A DNA stretch of 64,000 nucleotides. Source: Cryobacterium ruanii. Its GTDB lineage: Bacteria > Actinomycetota > Actinomycetes > Actinomycetales > Microbacteriaceae. Made by a program: the position numbers and the translations under genes. Below the pieces are notes generated by a model. The model was not told the DNA's origin, did no database searches, and was given only the letters and a program-made list of their open reading frames with translations. This document shows positions 45,172 through 54,835 of this stretch, in pieces (position 1 is the stretch's first letter; every line of letters begins with the position of its first letter). The stretch is taken from assembly GCF_004404055.1 (NCBI RefSeq), contig NZ_SOHK01000012.1:124001-188000 (forward strand). Reading direction: 5' to 3'.

Positions 45172-46218
45172 ATGTCGGCAGATCTTCCCAAAGATCGCGC
45201 ACCCAGCATCCGTGATGTCGCGCGCCTGGCCGGGGTGTCACACCAGACGGTGTCCCGCGTGCTCAACGACCACCCCAGCATTCGCGCGACCACGAAGGCC
45301 CGAATTCTCCAGGTGATGGAGGAACTGCAATATCGGCCGAATCAAGCGGCCAGGGCGTTGTCGAAGGGCCGGTCCCGTACGATCGGAATTCTCACCGCGT
45401 CCAGCGCTCAGTACGGCCCGACCCGGAGCGTCGCCGCGATCGAGGATGCTGCGCGGCGGCAGGGGTACTTTGTTGACACCGCCAACCTGGGCGGCGCCGA
45501 CCCGGCTGCGATCGAGGACGCATTGGAGCACCTGCTCGATCAGGCGGTCGAGGGCCTCGTGATCATCGCTCCCCAGGAACGAGTCTTCGATGTGCTCGAG
45601 CGATTAGACATTGCTGTTCCCTACGTCAGCCTGCAATCCACCGGAAAGCATGATCTGCGGGCGCTCGCGGCCGACCAGATCCTGGGCGCGAAAATGGCCA
45701 CCCGACATCTCATCGATCTGGGTCACCGGGAGATCGTGCACCTGGCCGGACCGCAGGACTGGAACGAGGCCGAAGCGCGTATGCGCGGGTTTCTGCTCGA
45801 GATTGACGACGCTGACCTGATCACTCACCCGCCGATTTTGGGGGACTGGAGCGCGGATTTTGGATATTTCGCGGGTCAGGAGTTGCTCCGATCCCGGGAC
45901 TTCTCAGCCGTGTTCGCGGCCAACGACGAGATGGCGCTGGGGCTGCTGCACGCTTTGCACGACGCCAGGCTCAGTGTTCCGGGTGACGTGAGCGTGGTCG
46001 GATTCGACGATATTCCGGTGGCCAGCCACAGCTGGCCGCCACTTACCACCGTGCATCAGGACTTCGATGCGATCGGCCGTCTGGCTTTCGCGACGCTCCT
46101 GGGCGAGATGGGAATGAGTGAGGAAGTGCCGTCGGCCCCTATCGCCCCGCGACTGGTCGTGCGCGGATCCAGCGGACCGGTGCCGGTCTCCCGACTGCCG
46201 TTACTTAAGCGTTATTAA
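45172..46218 (+). CDS. LacI family repressor of the ChvE-type sugar operon
   Basis: A 348-residue LacI/GalR regulator. The DNA-binding part is SIRDVARLAGVSHQTVSRVLNDHPSIRATTKARILQVMEELQYRPNQAARALSKGRS (about 9-65), followed by the effector-binding domain with FAANDEMALGLLHAL and VVGFDDIPVASHSWPPLTTVHQDF. It is 84 bp upstream of a sugar ABC operon in the same direction. I chose ATG 45172 (AAGG 7 nt upstream) because a possible GTG start at 45142 lies within the operator. Confidence 0.93.
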   Translation: MSADLPKDRAPSIRDVARLAGVSHQTVSRVLNDHPSIRATTKARILQVMEELQYRPNQAARALSKGRSRTIGILTASSAQYGPTRSVAAIEDAARRQGYFVDTANLGGADPAAIEDALEHLLDQAVEGLVIIAPQERVFDVLERLDIAVPYVSLQSTGKHDLRALAADQILGAKMATRHLIDLGHREIVHLAGPQDWNEAEARMRGFLLEIDDADLITHPPILGDWSADFGYFAGQELLRSRDFSAVFAANDEMALGLLHALHDARLSVPGDVSVVGFDDIPVASHSWPPLTTVHQDFDAIGRLAFATLLGEMGMSEEVPSAPIAPRLVVRGSSGPVPVSRLPLLKRY

Positions 46219-46224
46219 CAGCCC

Positions 46225-46230
46225 TTGACA
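46225..46230 (+). promoter_or_regulatory. -35 element of the sugar ABC operon
   Basis: A consensus TTGACA follows the LacI gene by 6 bp. The matching -10 is unclear: CAGCAT at 17 bp or TAGACT at 22 bp. Confidence 0.4.
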
Positions 46231-46262
46231 TGGCTAGACGCAGAGACCAGCATAGACTTCGA

Positions 46263-46276
46263 TGTGAACGGTCACA
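46263..46276. promoter_or_regulatory. LacI-type operator of the sugar ABC operon
   Basis: TGTGAACGGTCACA, half-sites TGTGA/TCACA, lies between the -35 and the first gene near the expected transcription start, 27 bp before the ATPase start. Confidence 0.7.
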
Positions 46277-46302
46277 ATGACCGCTGACGGAGGAGTAAAC
46301 CA

Positions 46303-47853
46303 ATGCCGGTTGAGCACGTGATCTTGGAGATGCGTTCCATCACCAAGGAGTTTCCCGGTGTGAAAGCGCTCTCCGATGTGTCCCTCACCGTCCTGGCCGG
46401 AGAGATCCACGCGATCTGCGGCGAGAACGGTGCCGGCAAGTCCACGCTCATGAAGGTGCTCTCCGGGGTCTACCCATACGGCTCCTATTCGGGCGACATC
46501 ATCTTTCAGGGCACCGAGATGAGGTTCAAGGACATCCGCTCCAGCGAAGCGGCCGGAATCGTCATCATTCACCAGGAACTCGCCCTCATTCCTGAACTCT
46601 CGATTACCGAGAACATCTTTCTCGGTAATGAACCCACCAAGTGGGGTGCCATTGACTGGGTTGGAGCCAAGCGAACCGCCTACGAGCTGCTCGCTCGGGT
46701 CGGCCTCCGCGACGACCCCGACACCCTGATCAAGAACATCGGCGTTGGCAAGCAGCAACTGGTCGAAATCGCCAAGGCGCTGAACAAATCGGTGAAGGTG
46801 CTCATCCTCGACGAACCGACGGCCGCGCTCAACGAGGCCGACTCCCAACACCTGCTCGACCTCATTCGTGGGCTCAAGAGCAAGGGCATCAGTTCGATCA
46901 TGATCTCCCACAAGCTCAACGAGATCGAACAGATCGCCGACTCGATCACCATCATTCGCGACGGCCGAGCAATCGAGACCCTCGACATCGCTGCCGACGG
47001 CGTCAACGAGGACCGCATTATTCGCGGCATGGTCGGCCGCAGTCTGGAGAGCCGGTTTCCCGACCGCACACCGAAAATCGGCGAGGTGTTCTTCGAGGTG
47101 CGCGACTGGACAGTGCAACACCCTCAGATGTCCGAGCGGATGGTCGTGAAAGGGTCCAACCTGACCGTGCGCACCGGCGAGATCGTCGGCATCGCCGGGC
47201 TGATGGGCGCCGGGCGCACTGAGCTCGCCATGAGCATCTTCGGCCGTTCCTACGGTAATTTCATCTCCGGCCACATTTTCAAGGACGGTAAGGAGATCGA
47301 GCTGCGCAACGTCGGCGAGGCCATCGGGCACGGTCTCGCCTACGTCAGCGAGGACCGCAAAGCGCTCGGACTCAACCTGCTCGACGACATCAAACGCTCC
47401 GTCGTCTCGGCCAAGTTGTCGAAAATCTCGGCCGGCCCCGTTGTGAACGATGCCAAGGAGTACTCGATCGCCGAGGAGTACCGCAAGAGTCTGCGGATCA
47501 AAACGCCCAACGTCGATATGGGCGTGAGCAAACTGTCCGGCGGCAACCAGCAAAAGGTTGTGCTGGCCAAGTGGATGTTCACCGACCCCGACATCCTGAT
47601 CCTGGATGAACCTACCCGCGGCATCGACGTCGGGGCGAAATACGAGATCTACGGCATCATTCAGGCCCTCGCCGCCCAGGGCAAAGGCGTGATCCTCATC
47701 TCGTCCGAGCTGCCGGAGCTGCTTGGTCTGGCCGACCGCATCTACACAATCTTCGAGGGCGCCATCACCGACTGCATTGACGGTGCCGATGCCGACCCGG
47801 AATCCCTGATGAAAAGCATGACCTCTGCCAAGAAAAAGGTGCGCAGCATATGA
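46303..47853 (+). CDS. mmsA: Multiple-sugar ABC transporter ATPase (MmsA/GguA/XylG type)
   Basis: A 516-residue ATPase with two nucleotide-binding domains in tandem. The first has a full Walker [10 protein letters not shown] (near residue 45), [14 protein letters not shown] in place of the usual signature, and [12 protein letters not shown]; the second has the altered [37 protein letters not shown], as is normal for RbsA-like proteins. GGAGG precedes the ATG. With the next permease and binding protein it forms a complete pentose/galactose-type importer. Confidence 0.94.
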   Translation: MPVEHVILEMRSITKEFPGVKALSDVSLTVLAGEIHAICGENGAGKSTLMKVLSGVYPYGSYSGDIIFQGTEMRFKDIRSSEAAGIVIIHQELALIPELSITENIFLGNEPTKWGAIDWVGAKRTAYELLARVGLRDDPDTLIKNIGVGKQQLVEIAKALNKSVKVLILDEPTAALNEADSQHLLDLIRGLKSKGISSIMISHKLNEIEQIADSITIIRDGRAIETLDIAADGVNEDRIIRGMVGRSLESRFPDRTPKIGEVFFEVRDWTVQHPQMSERMVVKGSNLTVRTGEIVGIAGLMGAGRTELAMSIFGRSYGNFISGHIFKDGKEIELRNVGEAIGHGLAYVSEDRKALGLNLLDDIKRSVVSAKLSKISAGPVVNDAKEYSIAEEYRKSLRIKTPNVDMGVSKLSGGNQQKVVLAKWMFTDPDILILDEPTRGIDVGAKYEIYGIIQALAAQGKGVILISSELPELLGLADRIYTIFEGAITDCIDGADADPESLMKSMTSAKKKVRSI

Positions 47854-49187
47854 GCTTCAACACGACCCCGATCGATACGAAAAAGGACGAAGGCCGCAGG
47901 TCGATCTTCGGTCGCGGCAAGAACAATCTTCGCCAGTTCGGAATCCTGTTCAGCCTGATCGCCATCATCGTCCTATTCCAAATTCTGACCGATGGTCTCA
48001 CCCTCTCCTCGGGCAACCTGATCAACCTGGTCAGCCAGTACTCCTACATTCTCATTCTCGCTATCGGCATGGTCATGGTGATCATCGCCGGCCATATCGA
48101 CCTGTCGGTCGGCTCGGTCGCCGCCTTCTCCGGTATCGTCGTCGCGACCTCGATGTCGGAGTGGAGTTTTCCCTGGCCGCTGGCCGTACTTTTTGGCTTG
48201 CTCGTCGGTGCAGTGATTGGAGCCTGGCAGGGATTCTGGGTGGCCTACATCGGGGTTCCCGCCTTCATCGTCACTTTGGCCGGCATGCTGATCTTTCGCG
48301 GCGGCAACCAGTTCTTCGGTAACGCCAACACGGTGCCCGTGCCTGAAGGCTTCACCGTGATCGGTGCCGGTTACCTGCCCGAGATGGGGCCGGCCACCGG
48401 TTACAACAACCTCACCCTGCTACTCGGCTTTCTGATCGCGATTGCCATTGCCGTGCGGGAGTGGCGGGCCAGGCGGGTGCAGAAAACGATGCACTCTGAG
48501 ATGTCCCCCCTCTGGGCCAGCTTGCTCAAGATCGGCCTCCTCGACGCTGTCGTCCTCTACGCGACCTTCCTCTTCGCCGGTGGGCGGGTCGGCACGAGCT
48601 TCCCGGTGTCGGGAATCATCCTCGGCGTGCTCGTGCTGTTCTACAGCTTCGTCACCCGCAACACCATCCTGGGGCGCCACGTCTACGCGGTAGGCGGCAA
48701 CAAACTCGCTGCTGAGCTCTCGGGGGTCAACTCCCGACGCGTCAACTTTCTTGTCATGATGAACATGTCGATCCTGGCCTCCCTGGCCGGCATGATCTTC
48801 GTGGCTCGCGCCGGGGCATCCGGGCCGCAGGACGGCCTCAGCTGGGAACTCGACGCGATCGCCGCGGTCTTCATTGGCGGCGCTGCGGTGTCGGGTGGTA
48901 TTGGCACCGTGATCGGCTCCATCGTGGGTGGTCTGGTCATGGCCGTACTGAATAACGGGCTGCAACTGCTCGGCGTAGGTTCTGACCTCGTACAGATCAT
49001 CAAGGGACTGGTACTCCTGGTGGCCGTGGGCGTGGACGTTTGGAACAAGAGCCAGGGCCGGCCATCGATCATCGGCCTGCTCACCCGCAACCGCAAGGTT
49101 TCTGATCCGCCAACGGCGCCACCTGCAGTGCTCCCGGATGCCGGCACACCGGCTTCGGCGCGGCCCGCCGACAGCGCTGCCAACTGA
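47850..49187 (+). CDS. mmsB: Multiple-sugar ABC transporter permease (MmsB/GguB type)
   Basis: A 445-residue permease of the branched-chain/ribose-xylose family, with about ten to twelve helices. Family motifs are [40 protein letters not shown] and [34 protein letters not shown], plus [25 protein letters not shown]. An extra loop of about 50 residues in the middle and an Ala/Pro-rich C-terminal tail are present, as in GguB. It overlaps the ATPase gene by 4 bp. Confidence 0.94.
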   Translation: MSFNTTPIDTKKDEGRRSIFGRGKNNLRQFGILFSLIAIIVLFQILTDGLTLSSGNLINLVSQYSYILILAIGMVMVIIAGHIDLSVGSVAAFSGIVVATSMSEWSFPWPLAVLFGLLVGAVIGAWQGFWVAYIGVPAFIVTLAGMLIFRGGNQFFGNANTVPVPEGFTVIGAGYLPEMGPATGYNNLTLLLGFLIAIAIAVREWRARRVQKTMHSEMSPLWASLLKIGLLDAVVLYATFLFAGGRVGTSFPVSGIILGVLVLFYSFVTRNTILGRHVYAVGGNKLAAELSGVNSRRVNFLVMMNMSILASLAGMIFVARAGASGPQDGLSWELDAIAAVFIGGAAVSGGIGTVIGSIVGGLVMAVLNNGLQLLGVGSDLVQIIKGLVLLVAVGVDVWNKSQGRPSIIGLLTRNRKVSDPPTAPPAVLPDAGTPASARPADSAAN

Positions 49188-49270
49188 ACGTGAGCCGTTC
49201 TTCGAACGCTACCAGTCTGATGATTTTCCCTCTGCCTACCCTTTAACCCAATGAACAGAAAGTGATTGAC

Positions 49271-50362
49271 ATGCGAAAAATTCTCACGGTCACAGCGGTC
49301 GCCGCAGTAGCGCTCATGGCGCTCTCCGGTTGCTCCAGCCGAGCTCCGGAGACGGCCGGCGGCGGCAGCGCCGCAGCCGGATTCCCGGAAGACTCCGTCA
49401 TCGGCGTTGCGCTCCCCTCGAAGACGAGCGAAAACTGGGTGCTGGCCGGTGGTCTGTTTGAAGACGGTCTCAAGGAGGCCGGCTTCAAGGGCGACGTGCA
49501 GTACGCCGGAGCCTCGACCACGGTCAAGGACCAGCAGGACCAAATTTCCGCCATGGTCACGAACGGTGCCAAGGTCATTATCATCGGAGCCCAGGACGGC
49601 GGCCAGCTCGGCACGCAGGTCAAGGATGCCCACGATGCCGGTGCCATCGTCATCGCCTACGACCGCCTCATTCTGAACACCGACAACGTTGACTACTACG
49701 TGGCCTACGACAACTTCAAGGTGGGGGAACTGCAGGGTCAGGCACTCCTGGATGGTCTTGCCGCTAAGAAGCCCGAGGGGCCGTACAATATCGAATTGTT
49801 CTCGGGCAACTCTGCCGACGCCAATGCTCCGGTGTTCTTCAACGGGGCGATGAGCGTGCTGCAGCCGAAGATCGATGACGGAACTCTCGTTGTGGCCTCC
49901 GGTCAGACCGACATCAAGCAGACTGCAACCGCAGACTGGAAGCCGGAGAACGCTCAGAGCCGTATGGACTCGCTGCTCACCAGCACCTACGGAAGCCAGG
50001 AACTCGACGGGGTCCTGTCGCCGAACGACACCCTGGCACGCGCCATCATCACCTCGGTGAAGGCAGCCGGCAAGCCCATCCCGGTCGTCACCGGTCAGGA
50101 CTCCGAGGTCGAGTCCGTCAAGTCGATCATGGCGGGCGAGCAGTACTCGACGATCAACAAGGACACCCGCGTCCTCGTGAAGCAGGCCATTGATATGGTC
50201 AAGGTGCTCCAGACCGGAGGCACCGCCGAGACCAACGACGACACCTACGACAACGGCAACAAGATCGTGCCCGCGTTCCTGTTGCCGCCGGTGATCGTGA
50301 CCAAGGAGAATGCGGCTGAGGCCTATGCCAATGACCCGAAGCTGTCGCCGCTGACCAAGTAG
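49271..50362 (+). CDS. chvE: Sugar-binding lipoprotein (ChvE type)
   Basis: A 363-residue solute-binding protein. The signal peptide ends in the lipobox LSGCSS at about residue 19. The mature part has the type I sugar-binding fold: VIGVALPSKTSENWVLAGGLFEDGLKEAGF, GAQDGGQLGTQVKDAHDAGAIVIAYDRLI and GVLSPNDTLARAIITSV, VVTGQDSEVESVKSIMAGEQYSTINKDTRV, close to ChvE (galactose, arabinose, xylose). ATG 49271 is chosen; a GTG lies three codons upstream. It ends the operon at a strong terminator. Confidence 0.93.
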   Translation: MRKILTVTAVAAVALMALSGCSSRAPETAGGGSAAAGFPEDSVIGVALPSKTSENWVLAGGLFEDGLKEAGFKGDVQYAGASTTVKDQQDQISAMVTNGAKVIIIGAQDGGQLGTQVKDAHDAGAIVIAYDRLILNTDNVDYYVAYDNFKVGELQGQALLDGLAAKKPEGPYNIELFSGNSADANAPVFFNGAMSVLQPKIDDGTLVVASGQTDIKQTATADWKPENAQSRMDSLLTSTYGSQELDGVLSPNDTLARAIITSVKAAGKPIPVVTGQDSEVESVKSIMAGEQYSTINKDTRVLVKQAIDMVKVLQTGGTAETNDDTYDNGNKIVPAFLLPPVIVTKENAAEAYANDPKLSPLTK

Positions 50363-50394
50363 GGCGCAGGCATCCGCTTAGCCAGCACCGCCTG

Positions 50395-50433
50395 ACGGGC
50401 CGGTCGCCACTTCGGTGGGGACCGGCCCGTTTG
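50395..50433 (+). terminator. Rho-independent terminator after the sugar ABC operon
   Basis: An 11-bp perfect stem (50395-50405 with 50420-50430) continues after a G-G mismatch with four pairs to a TTCG loop; a short T-rich tail follows. Octamers GGCATCCG (50369) and CGGATGCC (50465) flank it. Confidence 0.85.
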
Positions 50434-50538
50434 TGCGTGCCTGGCCGGCGCCCCAGCCGAGCGGCGGATGCCCGCGACGGTGGGGGTGCGACACGCCGAC
50501 TACGATTCCACAGGCAAAATACAGTCGAGAACGGTGCC

Positions 50539-50547
50539 TGTGGATAA
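50539..50547 (-). promoter_or_regulatory. Perfect DnaA box upstream of nrdHIEF
   Basis: TTATCCACA (minus strand) matches the classical DnaA box fully. A second box with one mismatch lies at 50615-50623. Both are within 120 bp upstream of the nrd -35. Confidence 0.55.
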
Positions 50548-50614
50548 CCGGGTGTAATTCCGCGGAATGCGGGGAGTTCTGAGTTGCCGGACTGTGTGCA
50601 ACATGTGGAATGTC

Positions 50615-50623
50615 GGTGGATAA
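50615..50623 (-). promoter_or_regulatory. Near-consensus DnaA box
   Basis: TTATCCACC (minus strand) differs from the DnaA box at the last base; it lies 76 bp from the perfect box. Confidence 0.35.
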
Positions 50624-50637
50624 CTACATAATTGTAA

Positions 50638-50653
50638 TTACTGCATGTAGTGG
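50638..50653. promoter_or_regulatory. NrdR-type box 1
   Basis: TTACTGCATGTAGTGG shares the core CTGCATGTAG with the pattern CwATATATwG of NrdR sites (two core differences) and lies just upstream of the -35. Box 2 is exactly 32 bp downstream. Confidence 0.6.
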
Positions 50654-50656
50654 CTC

Positions 50657-50685
50657 TTGAGCTCGGGGATCACTAGATGTAGTAT
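50657..50685 (+). promoter_or_regulatory. Promoter of nrdHIEF
   Basis: TTGAGC (50657-50662) and TAGTAT (50680-50685) are separated by 17 bp. Transcription would start near 50692, giving a leader of about 165 nt that carries the palindrome at 50796-50814. Confidence 0.65.
50670..50685. promoter_or_regulatory. NrdR-type box 2
   Basis: TCACTAGATGTAGTAT has the core CTAGATGTAG and overlaps the -10 completely. The 32-bp spacing to box 1 (three helical turns) is the known arrangement of paired NrdR boxes. Confidence 0.65.
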
Positions 50686-50791
50686 TAGAACTCTGGTCAG
50701 GCTCTACGGTCGGACAGCATACGTGCTCACTTTGCGCGATGATCTGCACCGTAATCTCTGACAAATTCTCGTCCGGGGTCACAGAGTTTTA

Positions 50792-50819
50792 TCGAACATA
50801 CTTGCGAAGTATGTCGAAC
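50792..50819. promoter_or_regulatory. Palindrome with LexA-like half-sites in the nrd leader
   Basis: ACATACTT (50796-50803) and AAGTATGT (50807-50814) form a perfect inverted repeat around GCG. The hexamer TCGAAC occurs on both sides (50792, 50814). The part TCGAACATACTTGCGA fits the actinobacterial SOS box TCGAAC-N4-GTTCGA at 10 of 12 defined bases. Confidence 0.4.
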
Positions 50820-50858
50820 AGATTTAGACTTGAACTGCCAAGAAGAAAGGCCATAACC

Positions 50859-51092
50859 ATGGCAATCACCGTTTACACGAAGCCCTCCTGCGTGCAGTGC
50901 ACGGCGACCTACCGTGCCCTCGACAACAAGGGCATCGAGTATGAGGTGCTCGACCTGTCGGTCGACGAAAACGCCCTGGAGGCCGTCAAGGCTCTGGGCT
51001 ACCTGCAGGCGCCCGTCGTGATCACCGACGAAGAGCACTGGTCGGGCTTTCGCCCCGACAAGATCAACGCACTCGCTGCCCGCCTCGCGTAG
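50859..51092 (+). CDS. nrdH: NrdH glutaredoxin-like redoxin
   Basis: A 77-residue redoxin that supplies electrons to the class Ib ribonucleotide reductase and is itself reduced by thioredoxin reductase. The active site is CVQC (residues 11-14), and the C-terminal WSGFRPDKI is the NrdH signature. AGAAAGG precedes the ATG at 50859; the frame is open upstream to 50739, but that region is the promoter and leader. First gene of nrdHIEF. Confidence 0.97.
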   Translation: MAITVYTKPSCVQCTATYRALDNKGIEYEVLDLSVDENALEAVKALGYLQAPVVITDEEHWSGFRPDKINALAARLA

Positions 51093-51164
51093 TTCACATC
51101 AGCACAAACATCCGCAGGCCCCCACTGGCCCGGATGTCTGGCCCGACCAGAATCGCCTATCCAG

Positions 51165-51569
51165 ATGACTGACATCGTGTATTTCTCGAGTACCTCGGGT
51201 AACACTCGTCGGTTCGTCGAGAAACTCGGTCGGAAGGCAGCGCGCATACCGCTGTATGCGCGCGAAAAACCGCTTGTGGCTACGGAGCCGTTCGTGCTCT
51301 GCGTGCCCACCTATGGTGGCGGCAGTGTGGGCGGGGCCGTGCCCAGGCAGGTCATCAAGTTCTTGAACAACGAGACCAACCGGTCGCTGATTCGCGGCGT
51401 CATCGGCGCCGGCAACATGAACTTCGGTACAACCTACTGCTTGGCCGGCGACATCATTGCCGCCAAGTGCAAGGTGCCGCATCTTTACCGCTTTGAAGTA
51501 TTTGGAACACCGGATGATGTGCGCATCGTTCACGACGGATTGGAAGAATTTTGGAAACAACAGCCGTGA
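51165..51569 (+). CDS. nrdI: NrdI flavodoxin-like maturation protein
   Basis: A 134-residue flavoprotein that provides the oxidant used to assemble the manganese-tyrosyl radical in NrdF. The FMN-binding start [19 protein letters not shown] and the later TYGGG and [36 protein letters not shown] blocks are typical. It lies 72 bp after nrdH and overlaps the nrdE start. Confidence 0.97.
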   Translation: MTDIVYFSSTSGNTRRFVEKLGRKAARIPLYAREKPLVATEPFVLCVPTYGGGSVGGAVPRQVIKFLNNETNRSLIRGVIGAGNMNFGTTYCLAGDIIAAKCKVPHLYRFEVFGTPDDVRIVHDGLEEFWKQQP

Positions 51570-53704
51570 AGATCACGCCCATCGTTGCCCCCTCGAGCAT
51601 GGACTACCACTCGCTCAACGCGATGTTGAACCTGTACGGCCCGAACGGGGAGATCCAGTTCGACAAGGACCGCGAGGCGGCCCGCGAGTTCTTTTTGCAG
51701 CACGTCAACCAGAACACGGTGTTCTTTCACTCGCTGCGCGAACGCCTGGATTACCTGGTTGAGAAGGAATACTACGAGCAGGCCGTGCTCGACCAGTACT
51801 CGTTCGAGTTCATCACGAGCCTGAACGACCTGGCCTACTCCAAGAAGTTCCGTTTTCAGAGCTTTCTCGGCGCGTTCAAGTACTACACCTCTTACACGCT
51901 CAAAACCTTCGACGGCAAGCGGTACCTCGAGCGTTTCGAAGACCGCGTCGTCATGACCGCGCTTGGCTTGGCCTCCGGCGACGAGAAGCTCGCCGTCACC
52001 CTGGTCGAAGAGATTATCGCCGGCCGTTTTCAGCCCGCGACCCCCACTTTTCTGAACTCGGGCAAGGCCCAGCGCGGCGAGCTCGTCTCCTGCTTCTTGC
52101 TGCGCATCGAAGACAACATGGAGTCGATCAGCCGCGGCATCAATTCCTCGCTACAGCTCTCCAAGCGCGGCGGCGGCGTGGCCCTGCTGCTCAGCAACAT
52201 TCGTGAGGCCGGCGCGCCGATCAAGCAGATCGAAAACCAGTCCAGCGGCATCATCCCCGTCATGAAGCTGCTCGAAGACTCCTTCAGCTACGCCAACCAG
52301 CTCGGTGCCCGCCAGGGCGCCGGCGCGGTCTACCTGCACGCGCACCACCCCGATATCATGCGCTTTCTCGACACCAAGCGGGAGAATGCCGACGAGAAGA
52401 TCCGCATCAAGACGCTCTCGCTCGGAGTCGTCATTCCCGACATCACGTTCGAGCTGGCCAAGAATGACGAGTGGATGTACCTCTTCTCGCCCTACGACGT
52501 GGAGCGCGTCTACGGCGTGCCCTTCGCCGACATCTCCGTGACCGAGAAGTACCACGAGATGGTCGACAACCCCCGCATCAAGAAGTCGAAGATGAAGGCG
52601 CGCGAGTTCTTCCAGACCCTCGCCGAGATTCAGTTCGAATCGGGCTACCCGTACATCATGTTTGAAGACACGGTGAACGCGGCGAACCCGATCGAGGGCC
52701 GCATTAACATGTCGAACCTGTGCTCCGAGATTCTGCAGGTGAACACACCGACGACCTACAACGAGGACCTCTCGTACAACGAGATCGGCAAGGACATCTC
52801 CTGCAACCTCGGGTCGATGAACATTGCCCTCGCAATGGATTCCGGCGACCTCGGACGCACCGTCAATGCCGCCATTCGCGGCCTCAACGCGGTGTCCGAG
52901 CAGAGCCACATCAGCTCGGTTCGATCCATTGAAGACGGCAACGATCGCTCTCACGCGATCGGCCTCGGCCAGATGAACCTGCACGGCTACCTCGCCCGCG
53001 AGCGCGTCTACTACGGCAGCGACGAGAGCATCGACTTCACCAACATTTACTTCTACACGGTGCTGTTCCACGCCCTGCGCGCCTCGAACGCCATCGCCAT
53101 CGAACGTGGCCGCACCTTCGAAGGCTTCGAAAACTCCACCTATGCCTCGGGCGCATTCTTTGACAAGTACACCGACCAGGTCTGGGAGCCGACGACCGCG
53201 CGCGGCGCCGAACTCTTCACCCAGGCCGGGGTATCGATTCCGACGCAGGCCGACTGGGCCGAGCTGAAGGCATCCGTTGTGAAGCACGGAATCTACAACC
53301 AGAACCTGCAGGCCGTGCCGCCGACCGGGTCGATCTCGTACATCAACAACTCGACCGCGTCGATCCACCCGATCGCGGCGAAGATCGAGATTCGCAAGGA
53401 AGGCAAGCTCGGCCGCGTGTACTACCCGGCGCCGTTCATGACGAACGACAACCTGGACTACTACCAGGACGCTTATGAGATCGGTTCCGAAAAGGTCATC
53501 GACGTGTACGCCGCGGCGACGCAGCACGTAGACCAGGGGCTCTCGCTCACCCTGTTCTTCAAGGACACCGCGACCACCCGCGACATCAACCGCGCCCAGA
53601 TCTACGCCTGGAAGAAGGGCATCAAGACCATCTACTACATCCGCCTGCGTCAGATGGCCCTCGAGGGGACCGAGGTTGAGGGTTGTGTTTCGTGCGCGCT
53701 GTGA
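51566..53704 (+). CDS. nrdE: Ribonucleotide reductase class Ib large subunit
   Basis: A 712-residue catalytic subunit that reduces ribonucleoside diphosphates. It contains the active-site cysteines ([19 protein letters not shown] and NLCSEIL), the [18 protein letters not shown] region and the C-terminal redox pair CVSCAL that exchanges with NrdH. The N-terminal ATP cone of class Ia enzymes is absent, as expected for Ib. I chose GTG 51566, which overlaps the nrdI stop (GTGA) with GGAAA 8 nt upstream; ATG 51551 and ATG 51599 are alternatives. Confidence 0.97.
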   Translation: MKITPIVAPSSMDYHSLNAMLNLYGPNGEIQFDKDREAAREFFLQHVNQNTVFFHSLRERLDYLVEKEYYEQAVLDQYSFEFITSLNDLAYSKKFRFQSFLGAFKYYTSYTLKTFDGKRYLERFEDRVVMTALGLASGDEKLAVTLVEEIIAGRFQPATPTFLNSGKAQRGELVSCFLLRIEDNMESISRGINSSLQLSKRGGGVALLLSNIREAGAPIKQIENQSSGIIPVMKLLEDSFSYANQLGARQGAGAVYLHAHHPDIMRFLDTKRENADEKIRIKTLSLGVVIPDITFELAKNDEWMYLFSPYDVERVYGVPFADISVTEKYHEMVDNPRIKKSKMKAREFFQTLAEIQFESGYPYIMFEDTVNAANPIEGRINMSNLCSEILQVNTPTTYNEDLSYNEIGKDISCNLGSMNIALAMDSGDLGRTVNAAIRGLNAVSEQSHISSVRSIEDGNDRSHAIGLGQMNLHGYLARERVYYGSDESIDFTNIYFYTVLFHALRASNAIAIERGRTFEGFENSTYASGAFFDKYTDQVWEPTTARGAELFTQAGVSIPTQADWAELKASVVKHGIYNQNLQAVPPTGSISYINNSTASIHPIAAKIEIRKEGKLGRVYYPAPFMTNDNLDYYQDAYEIGSEKVIDVYAAATQHVDQGLSLTLFFKDTATTRDINRAQIYAWKKGIKTIYYIRLRQMALEGTEVEGCVSCAL

Positions 53705-53728
53705 GTTTGCTAAATGTTCTTTCCATGA

Positions 53729-54727
<999 letters not shown>

Positions 54728-54747
54728 CGCCGCGTGTGTGACTGGGG

Positions 54748-54776
54748 AAGGGCGGAGGCTTCGGCCACCGCCCTTT
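54748..54776 (+). terminator. Rho-independent terminator after nrdF
   Basis: AAGGGCGG (54748-54755) pairs with CCGCCCTT (54768-54775); after an A-A mismatch GGC/GCC closes on a TTCG loop; a short TTTCT tail follows. Confidence 0.8.
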
Positions 54777-54835
54777 CTGCGTTGCCTGTCCAAGTACGGG
54801 TCGCGGCGGATGCCGCGCGGGACTATCGTGACGGC

